NCBI RefSeq assembly: GCF_014651595.1
Contig: NZ_BMXE01000002.1
Span: 434,001 to 498,000, forward strand
Reading direction: 5' to 3'
From: Pseudovibrio japonicus
GTDB taxonomy: Bacteria; Pseudomonadota; Alphaproteobacteria; Rhizobiales; Stappiaceae
Length of the DNA stretch: 64,000 bases
Shown here: positions 57,954 to 64,000 of the stretch, piece after piece
Numbering within the stretch: the first letter of the stretch is position 1
How the letters are laid out: the number at the start of each line of letters is the position of its first letter
The notes under the pieces: model-generated
Seen by the model: the letters and a program-made list of their open reading frames with translations, nothing else
What the model was told of the DNA's origin: nothing
Database searches by the model: none
Translations under genes and position numbers: made by a program

Positions 57954-58700
57954 ATGAACGAAATATTCGACGTCTACAACATAATCTTCCTTATTGCGGC
58001 AGTGGTTATTTTCCTGCGGTTACGCTCCGTTTTGGGCAATCGCACCGGTAACGAACGTCAACCTTTTGACCCGTATTCTGCCAAGCAAAAACAAGACTCT
58101 CAAAAAACTCAGCCTGTTGATACCGAGGACAACATCATTCCTCTGCCGGGCAACGAGCATGTTCATCATGATCCTGAGGTCGCTGAGCGTGAAGCTCGCG
58201 AACAGATTGAGGCCGAGATCGACAAGGTTGCCAAGAAAGGCACTGAGCTGAACCACGGTCTGCGTGAAATCTGGAAAGCTGAGCCGTCTTTCAACCCTAA
58301 AGAGTTTGTCGGAGGTGCTCGCGGTGCCTACGAGATCATTTTGATGTCGTTTGCACAAGGTGATCGCCGCACACTCAAAGACCTTCTTTCTCCGGAAGTC
58401 TTCAGCGGTTTCTCCGCTGCGATTGATGACCGTGAAAGCCGTAACGAGCGCGTTGAGTCCACTTTTGTTGGCATCGACAAAGCCGACATTGTGGAAGCGG
58501 TCTTCAACCAAAAAGACAATCTGGCTGAAGTAACTGTTCGCTTCAAAGGCCAGATGATCACCGCGACGCGGGATTCCGAAAACCGTATCGTGGATGGTGA
58601 CCCAACCGCAGTCAGCGATCTGACGGACATCTGGACCTTCGCCCGGGAAACCGGTGTGAACGATCCAAACTGGAAGCTGATTGCAACTGAATCTGCATGA
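57954..58700 (+). CDS. Tim44/TimA-like inner-membrane protein
   Basis: A 248-residue protein. Residues about 9-26 form one membrane anchor (YNIIFLIAAVVIFLRL), then a polar, E/K-rich linker, and from about 100 a Tim44-like domain: FNPKEFVGGARGAYEIILMSFAQGDRRTLKDLLSPEVFSGFSAAI with the conserved RGAYE and LL pattern, ending in IWTFARETGVNDPNWKLIAT. Bacterial TimA relates to mitochondrial Tim44, but its role is unclear; import is not implied. The start has no strong ribosome site other than GGAATG context. The TGA overlaps the mltA ATG by 4 bases. Confidence 0.92.
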   Translation: MNEIFDVYNIIFLIAAVVIFLRLRSVLGNRTGNERQPFDPYSAKQKQDSQKTQPVDTEDNIIPLPGNEHVHHDPEVAEREAREQIEAEIDKVAKKGTELNHGLREIWKAEPSFNPKEFVGGARGAYEIILMSFAQGDRRTLKDLLSPEVFSGFSAAIDDRESRNERVESTFVGIDKADIVEAVFNQKDNLAEVTVRFKGQMITATRDSENRIVDGDPTAVSDLTDIWTFARETGVNDPNWKLIATESA

Positions 58701-59806
58701 TGTTTTCACTCTCTCGCGGCGCCATGAGTTTCATTATGGCACTCAGCGTCGCGGCGGGGATAAGTTCTGCCGCTGCAACTGGAAGCACCATAACAAACGA
58801 CCACAGGACCATGCGAAGCGCGACGCTCTCCGGACCACTTGATCCCGACGGAATCGATGGATGGGCTGCAGATGATCATTCTGCGGCCCTTTCCGCATTT
58901 GTGGCTCACTGCGAGGGCAGTGGGGAGCGGAGCCAGCCGACAAAGGCGTTTGGCATTAGCGACGCAGATTTACGCACGATTTGCTCAAAAGCGCTCAAAA
59001 TCAACGTAAACAACGCAAATGAAGCGAAAGCCTTTTTAGAACAGAACTTTACGTTTCATCGCGTGGAGGACGACGGGTTTGTGACCGGCTATTACATGCC
59101 GGAGCTGGAAGGCTCGTTGGTTCGCACTGGAGACTATACTGTTCCCCTCCATGGGTATCCCACGGACCTGAAGGTGCTACCGACTCGCGGCGAAGTGATG
59201 GACGGCGCGCTGGATGGCATGGGCCTTGAGGTGCTTTGGCTAAAAGACCCGATAGATGCATTTTTTACAGCTGTTCAGGGGTCCGCCCGCATTCGCCTGC
59301 CCAATGGCGAGCTGAGACGCCTTGCCTTTGCCGGCAAGTCTGGCCACCCGTACACCGCAATTGGCCGGGTGCTTATTGAGCGGGGCGAAATATCTAAAGA
59401 TAACATGGGTATGGATGCACTTCGTACCTGGTTAGCTAAGAATCCATCCCAGCAGAAAGCCGTGTTTCGACACAATAAATCCTACATCTTCTTTGAGTTA
59501 CAATCTGCGGAAGAAACCGAGGTTGCCGCAATTGGAGGTGCAGGAACAGCACTGACAGACCTGCGATCACTGGCGATAGATGATGATCTGCACACATATG
59601 GCAGTTTAATTTTTGTCTCCAGTGAGTTAAGGACCTACGACAAATCAGGAGACCGCTTCGCCAAGCTGATGGTTGCGCAAGATACCGGATCTGCAATCAA
59701 AGGCCCTGCGCGGGGTGATATCTATGTTGGAAGTGGTGCAGAGGCAGGTGCCGTTGCCGGGAATATCCGTCACCGTGCGGAATTCTATCTCCTTGTTCCA
59801 AAATAA
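58697..59806 (+). CDS. mltA: Membrane-bound lytic murein transglycosylase A
   Basis: A 369-residue peptidoglycan lytic transglycosylase. A signal-like segment (FIMALSVAAGISSAAA) has no clear lipobox cysteine, so it is periplasmic rather than a typical lipoprotein. The MltA domain is seen in GYYMPELEGS, the IRLPNG and RLAFAGKSGHPYTAIGRVLIERGEI barrel strands, and the C-terminal 3D domain (MVAQDTGSAIKGPARGDIYVG) with catalytic aspartates. It cleaves glycan strands to 1,6-anhydro ends. It is coupled to the Tim44-like gene by a 4-base overlap. Confidence 0.94.
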   Translation: MMFSLSRGAMSFIMALSVAAGISSAAATGSTITNDHRTMRSATLSGPLDPDGIDGWAADDHSAALSAFVAHCEGSGERSQPTKAFGISDADLRTICSKALKINVNNANEAKAFLEQNFTFHRVEDDGFVTGYYMPELEGSLVRTGDYTVPLHGYPTDLKVLPTRGEVMDGALDGMGLEVLWLKDPIDAFFTAVQGSARIRLPNGELRRLAFAGKSGHPYTAIGRVLIERGEISKDNMGMDALRTWLAKNPSQQKAVFRHNKSYIFFELQSAEETEVAAIGGAGTALTDLRSLAIDDDLHTYGSLIFVSSELRTYDKSGDRFAKLMVAQDTGSAIKGPARGDIYVGSGAEAGAVAGNIRHRAEFYLLVPK

Positions 59807-59832
59807 TAATTGATCGTGGACGGATCGGATAG

Positions 59833-60504
59833 ATGACGAATGGTGATCGCGCTAAGCGAGCCAAAACAAAACAGCTGACGGACGCAGACAAGCGCTTGTG
59901 GGACAGAGTGAAAGCCACTTTAACGCCCCTGCATCAAGAGCGTCTTTCCGACATGCTGGAAGACACAACGCAGCTTTCCGAGCCAAATCAGCTGCTCCAG
60001 CCCACTCAAGGAGCTGGGAAGCCCCAACCTGAGCTTAAGCCGCAACTGGTAACTCCAGCGAAGCCACAGGCGAAAAAGTCTCGTGGTCTCAATGGGAAGA
60101 CAGCGCCGGACTACATTCCGCCCAAGCCTGTGATCCCAAGTATTCCGCCGCTTTCGCCGCTGAACAAGAAGGAACGCAAGAAGGTTGTACGTGGCGGCAA
60201 GGGCTATTTTGATGCGCGGATCGACCTTCATGGTCTCACCCAGTATGAAGCCCATCAACGCTTAACCTCCTTCATCTATCAGTCGCAAGCCATGGGCTAT
60301 TCTCTGGTGCTTGTGATCACCGGCAAGGGTATGGATAGCTCCCATAGTCCTTACGGTGACGATCGCGGCGTTCTGCGTAGAATGGTACCGCAATGGCTTT
60401 CTCTTCCGGATATGCGCAGCTGTGTGGTAGGCTTCGATCAAGCTCATGTTTCGCATGGGGGCAGCGGTGCACTTTACGTTCGTATTCGCAAACGTAAGAA
60501 ATAG
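59833..60504 (+). CDS. Smr domain protein
   Basis: A 223-residue protein with a proline/lysine-rich N-terminal half and a C-terminal Smr (MutS2-related) domain from about 130. The domain has the DLHGLTQYEAHQRL motif, VITGKGM, and the end HGGSGALYVRIRKRKK. Smr domains nick or bind nucleic acids, and in alphaproteobacteria this protein always follows mltA. The specific role is unknown. It is 26 bases after mltA and 18 before the XRE gene, so in one operon with both. Confidence 0.92.
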   Translation: MTNGDRAKRAKTKQLTDADKRLWDRVKATLTPLHQERLSDMLEDTTQLSEPNQLLQPTQGAGKPQPELKPQLVTPAKPQAKKSRGLNGKTAPDYIPPKPVIPSIPPLSPLNKKERKKVVRGGKGYFDARIDLHGLTQYEAHQRLTSFIYQSQAMGYSLVLVITGKGMDSSHSPYGDDRGVLRRMVPQWLSLPDMRSCVVGFDQAHVSHGGSGALYVRIRKRKK

Positions 60505-60522
60505 GGCAGGAATTTCAGCAAG

Positions 60523-60894
60523 ATGACGCCTTTTGGAGCCAAGGTTAGAGAGCTGCGGGAAAAGCAGAAGATCACCCTGAAGGAAATGGCGGAAGCCCTT
60601 TCAGTTTCCTCCGCTTACCTAAGCGCGCTTGAGCACGGCAAGCGTGGTACTCCGACATGGTACATGGTTCAGCGCATCATCACCTATTTCAACGTCATTT
60701 GGGATGAAGCTGAAGAACTTCAACGGCTTGCGGAACTCTCCAACCCGAAGATCACCATCGATACAGGCGGTTTGACGCCTCGGGCGACAGAGCTGACCAA
60801 TATGCTTGCCACCAAAATCAATGGGCTTTCAGAAGAATCCCTTGAGCACCTGATTCACCAATTAAGAGTGGTTAGCTCTCGCGACAATATCTAG
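60523..60894 (+). CDS. XRE-family transcriptional regulator
   Basis: A 123-residue regulator. Residues about 5-65 are a Cro/CI helix-turn-helix (VRELREKQKITLKEMAEALSVSSAYLSALEHGKRGTP, with helices 2 and 3 clear). The remainder is helical and may mediate dimerisation or bind a ligand (TGGLTPRATELTNMLATKING). In relatives it ends the FxsA-Tim44-MltA-Smr block just before gyrB, but here glnD follows. AGGAATTTCAGCAAG precedes the ATG. Targets are unknown. Confidence 0.92.
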   Translation: MTPFGAKVRELREKQKITLKEMAEALSVSSAYLSALEHGKRGTPTWYMVQRIITYFNVIWDEAEELQRLAELSNPKITIDTGGLTPRATELTNMLATKINGLSEESLEHLIHQLRVVSSRDNI

Positions 60895-60952
60895 TCTAAG
60901 CAGACAAAGCTCTGTAAAGTCAGTCTGCTGACTCTCGAAGTGGACTTCTGAT

Positions 60953-63781
60953 ATGACGCCTAAAGAACTTAAAGTGGATCAACTTCTTGATCCTCAATTG
61001 CTGCGCAACGAACTCAAGGAGCTGGTTGCGAAGTATGATGGGGACGGCAGCAGCTTCAAGCTGCGCAATGACGTCCTGTCAAAGCTGAAGGCGACTCACA
61101 AGACCGCTCAGGAAAAGATAGAAAAGCTACTGCTGGATGATGGCAAGGGCCTGCGTTGTGCAAAGCGGCTTTCTTACTTGCAGGATATCCTCATTCAGGT
61201 GATCTACGATTTTGCGACCACCTATGTCTATCCTGCTGAAAATCCTACGAAATCCGAGAGAATCAGCGTCATTGCCGTTGGTGGTTATGGTCGTGGCACC
61301 ATGGCGCCGCACTCAGACGTGGACCTCCTGTTTCTTTGGCCCTACAGGCAAACGCCCTGGGGCGATCAGGTCGTAGAATTCATCCTCTACATGCTCTGGG
61401 ACATGGGACTCAAGGTCGGGCACTCAACGCGCAATCTTGATGAAACCATCAAGCAGTGCCGCGAGGATATGACGGTGCGCACAGCGGTGCTCGAAGCACG
61501 TTATGTTTGTGGTGATCTTGAGTTGTTTCAGGAGCTTACAGCCCGTTACGATAAGGAAGTGGTTGTAGGAACCGGACCTGAGTTTATTGCTGCCAAGTTG
61601 GCAGAGCGGGATGAGAGGCATGAACGGCATGGGGCTTCGCGCTATCTTGTTGAGCCGAACATCAAAGAAGGCAAAGGCGGGATGCGCGATCTGAACACGC
61701 TGTTCTGGATCGCTAAGTATTTTTATCGTGTTCCCAATGATTTAGGGCTGGTCGCGAAAGGGGTGTTCTCCCGAAAAGTCTTGAATCAATTCCGAAAATC
61801 CCAGGATTTTCTCTGGGCTGTGCGGTGCCATTTGCATTTTCTGACGAACCGGCCAGAAGAGCGGTTGAGCTTTGATGTTCAACGGGAAATTGCCGATCGG
61901 CTTGGATATCTGGACCACCCCGGCTTGCGTGCTGTTGAGCGGTTCATGAAGCACTACTTCCTTGTTGCTAAGGATGCAGGTGATCTGACGCGCATTTTCT
62001 CTGCGGCCCTTGAAGAACAACACGTAAAGTCGGCTCCACGGATCTCTCGGTTTCTGGGCAGTTTTGTTCCCGGCAGCAAGCACAAGCGCCGATCTATCAA
62101 GGGAACCAAGGACTTCCTTGTCGAGAACGGGCGTATTATTGCGGCCAAGCCTGATATCTTCGAGAGAGATCCGGTTAATCTCATCCGCGTTTTCTATCTG
62201 ATCGACAAGACCGATCTGGATATGCATCCGGAATTGCTGAAATTAATTCGTCGATCCCGCCGTCTGATCAACGCTGAGTTCCGCAAGAACGAGCAAGCGA
62301 ACCGGCTGTTCCTGAAAATCCTGACCAGCCGGAATGATCCGGAAACTGTACTGCGGGCGATGAACGAGTCGACGATCCTTGGTCAGTTTCTTCCAGAGTT
62401 TCAGAAGGTTGTCGCGATGATGCAGTTCAACATGTATCATCACTACACCGTTGACGAACATCTCATCCGTTCCGTTGGCGTGCTTTCCGAGATTGAGCGC
62501 GGAATGGGCGGGGATAGTCACCCGCTGGCGACAGACCTCATCAAATCGGTTCACAGTCGCAGGGTCCTTTACGTTGCAACGCTTTTACATGACATAGCGA
62601 AGGGGCGGCCGGAGGATCATTCGATTGCGGGTGCAAAGATTGCGCGTAAGGTTTGTCCACGTCTTGGCCTATCTCAGGCTGAGACTGATACAGTTGCCTG
62701 GCTGATTGAACAGCACTTGGAGATGAGCACGGTCGCGCAGTCCCGCGACTTGAGTGACCCTAAAACCATCAAGGATTTCTGCCGAAAGGTGCAAAGTCTG
62801 GAACGTTTGCAGCTCCTGTTGATTTTGACAGTTGCGGATATTCGCGCGGTTGGCCCCGGTGTTTTCAACGGCTGGAAGGGGCAGTTACTGCGCACGCTCT
62901 ACTATGAGAGCGAGACCATTTTGAGTGGTGGTCATGGCCGCATGAGCCAGCAGCAGCGGGTTGATCATGCCAAGCATGAGCTGGCGGAGCAGTTGGAAGG
63001 GTGGAACGCTGAAGAGGTGAAAGCCTATCTGGATCGGCATTATCCGGCTTACTGGCTGCGGGTTGATCTGAAAGACAAGATCAGACACGCCAACCTCATT
63101 CGCATGACAGATGCAGAAGAAGAGCATCTGGCCACCTATGTTGAAACCTATGCTTTTGAAGGCATTACGGAAATCACAGTCCTAGCGCCGGACCATCCAC
63201 GATTGCTCTCAACAATCACGCGGGCTTGTTTTGCGGCTGGTGCCAACATTGTGGATGCGCATATCGACACCACAAAAGACGGGCTTGCGCTGGATAGGAT
63301 CTATATCAGTCGGGAGCTGCCGGAAGACAGAGATGAATACCGTCGCGGGGAACGGATTTGCTGCATCATTAAAGAAGCACTCCGAGGGACTGCACCAATT
63401 CCGGAGGTAAAGGGTCGGGCGAAGAAGCCGAATGCACGTAACAAGGCGTTCTCTCTGCAAACCACTGTTTTGGTTAGTAATTCATGGTCCGAGAGCTATA
63501 CGGTGCTTGAGGTAACTGGACTGGACCGACCCGGCTTGCTTTCAGATTTGACCACCGAAATCTCCGCATTGAATCTGAACATCGCCAGTGCGCATGTTGG
63601 CACCTTTGGAGAGAAGGCGGTTGACGTGTTTTACGTGACGGATCTGACGGGCCAGAAAGTGCACAATGTGGGGCGTCAGGAATCCATTCGCGATAGACTT
63701 AGAAATGCATTTGACGGTAAAAAGCCACAAAAAGCATCTACGAGCTCCCGCCGTAAGCTGCAAAAACATACGGGTAAGTAA
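60953..63781 (+). CDS. glnD: Bifunctional PII uridylyltransferase / uridylyl-removing enzyme
   Basis: A 942-residue nitrogen sensor that adds UMP to PII proteins when glutamine is low and removes it when high. Domains in order: nucleotidyltransferase with VGGYGRGTMAPHSDVDLLF (G110 to D124), a GlnD-specific middle domain (EPNIKEGKGGMRDLNTLFWI), an HD hydrolase with LLHDIAKG (H546 D547), and two ACT domains near 725-800 (ITVLAPDHPRLLSTITRA) and 845-920 (LEVTGLDRPGLLSDLTTEI). All motifs look intact. It starts 58 bases after the XRE gene and is followed 6 bases later by murJ, the common alphaproteobacterial order. Confidence 0.98.
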   Translation: MTPKELKVDQLLDPQLLRNELKELVAKYDGDGSSFKLRNDVLSKLKATHKTAQEKIEKLLLDDGKGLRCAKRLSYLQDILIQVIYDFATTYVYPAENPTKSERISVIAVGGYGRGTMAPHSDVDLLFLWPYRQTPWGDQVVEFILYMLWDMGLKVGHSTRNLDETIKQCREDMTVRTAVLEARYVCGDLELFQELTARYDKEVVVGTGPEFIAAKLAERDERHERHGASRYLVEPNIKEGKGGMRDLNTLFWIAKYFYRVPNDLGLVAKGVFSRKVLNQFRKSQDFLWAVRCHLHFLTNRPEERLSFDVQREIADRLGYLDHPGLRAVERFMKHYFLVAKDAGDLTRIFSAALEEQHVKSAPRISRFLGSFVPGSKHKRRSIKGTKDFLVENGRIIAAKPDIFERDPVNLIRVFYLIDKTDLDMHPELLKLIRRSRRLINAEFRKNEQANRLFLKILTSRNDPETVLRAMNESTILGQFLPEFQKVVAMMQFNMYHHYTVDEHLIRSVGVLSEIERGMGGDSHPLATDLIKSVHSRRVLYVATLLHDIAKGRPEDHSIAGAKIARKVCPRLGLSQAETDTVAWLIEQHLEMSTVAQSRDLSDPKTIKDFCRKVQSLERLQLLLILTVADIRAVGPGVFNGWKGQLLRTLYYESETILSGGHGRMSQQQRVDHAKHELAEQLEGWNAEEVKAYLDRHYPAYWLRVDLKDKIRHANLIRMTDAEEEHLATYVETYAFEGITEITVLAPDHPRLLSTITRACFAAGANIVDAHIDTTKDGLALDRIYISRELPEDRDEYRRGERICCIIKEALRGTAPIPEVKGRAKKPNARNKAFSLQTTVLVSNSWSESYTVLEVTGLDRPGLLSDLTTEISALNLNIASAHVGTFGEKAVDVFYVTDLTGQKVHNVGRQESIRDRLRNAFDGKKPQKASTSSRRKLQKHTGK

Positions 63782-63787
63782 TTTTAA

Positions 63788-64000
63788 ATGAGCCTTTTCA
63801 AGAGCTTCGCCACAGTTGGTGGTGCAACGATGCTGAGCCGCCTTTGTGGGTTCGGGCGAGATGTAATGCTGGCTGCCTTTGTTGGCACCGGCCCAGTTGC
63901 TGATGCTTTTGTTGTGGCTTTCCGCTTGCCCAACCTGTTCCGCAGACTGTTTGCAGAAGGTGCGTTCAACTCAGCTTTTGTGCCGCTTTTTGCCCGTTCA
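63788..64000 (+). CDS. murJ: Lipid II flippase MurJ (N-terminal part; runs off the window)
   Basis: The first 71 residues are present. The reading MSLFKSFATVGGATMLSRL, then GFGRDVMLAAFVGTGPVADAFVVAF and RLPNLFRRLFAEGAFNSAFVP, is the highly conserved start of MurJ/MviN, including the RLPNLFRRLFAEGA signature. MurJ flips lipid II to the periplasm for peptidoglycan synthesis. It lies 6 bases after glnD and is probably cotranscribed with it. Confidence 0.96.
   Translation, partial: MSLFKSFATVGGATMLSRLCGFGRDVMLAAFVGTGPVADAFVVAFRLPNLFRRLFAEGAFNSAFVPLFARS

Overview
The window is chromosomal DNA of an alphaproteobacterium, most likely a marine member of Hyphomicrobiales/Stappiaceae; base composition (roughly 50-55% G+C by eye) and gene content are Pseudovibrio-like, but this is inference. 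Supporting signs are MmcB with an alphaproteobacterial SOS box (GAAC-N7-GAAC), two perfect CtrA half-site pairs (TTAA-N7-TTAA), OlsB, a PHB depolymerase, rph divergent from hrcA, a FxsA/Tim44/MltA/Smr block, and dispersed hairpin repeats of the alphaproteobacterial type. Coding density is high and most genes are intact; no tRNA, rRNA, CRISPR, phage, insertion sequence or secretion island was recognised.

Layout. 1-3.4 kb: start of an enoyl-CoA hydratase, mtnA, a GNAT protein and a LysR regulator. 3.7-7.9 kb: aminoadipate-semialdehyde dehydrogenase, glutaryl-CoA dehydrogenase and a FOXRED1-like FAD oxidoreductase, probably a lysine/pipecolate catabolic unit under the divergent LysR. 8-15.6 kb: two-domain PPK2 enzyme, a DedA-PAP2-LssY fusion, an SqrR/BigR-like persulfide sensor candidate, a DEAD-box helicase behind a palindrome-rich leader, an alpha/beta-hydrolase-like protein and SOS-controlled mmcB. 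15.5-25.5 kb: QW-repeat (cyclase-like) protein, GMC oxidoreductase, coaBC, a LpoA/LppC-type lipoprotein, rsmI-yraN, gshB, and a ComM/YifB ATPase. 25.5-31.7 kb: hybrid histidine kinase, olsB, class A penicillin-binding protein. 31.7-40.7 kb: YgjP-type metalloprotease, DUF2852, phaZ with an unusual C-terminal helix-hairpin-helix domain, hemW-rdgB-rph, hrcA, LysE exporter, MoeB/ThiF-like E1. 40.9-48.3 kb: TonB-dependent receptor, aqpZ, ACE-like M2 dipeptidase, GNAT, and a low-G+C orphan membrane protein next to a decayed-looking stretch. 48.3-57.1 kb: repeat cluster, polA, two periplasmic proteins, acyltransferase-3, secreted EEP nuclease-like protein, serine hydrolase. 57.1-64 kb: fxsA, then Tim44-like, mltA, smr, xre, glnD and the start of murJ.

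Common themes. Cell-envelope functions recur (LpoA-like, PBP1A, OlsB, MltA, MurJ, DedA-PAP2, acyltransferase-3, serine hydrolase). The only two perfect TTAA-N7-TTAA sites I found between genes precede the PBP1A gene and lie between the LpoA-like gene and rsmI, suggesting joint cell-cycle control of a synthase and a possible activator. Most of the window is ordinary conserved chromosome; no wholly new defence or biosynthetic system could be supported. The best leads are the PhaZ-HhH fusion, the paired CtrA motifs, the unlinked persulfide-type ArsR, the FOXRED1-like oxidase in a lysine cluster, and several perfect palindromes upstream of genes with no known regulator.
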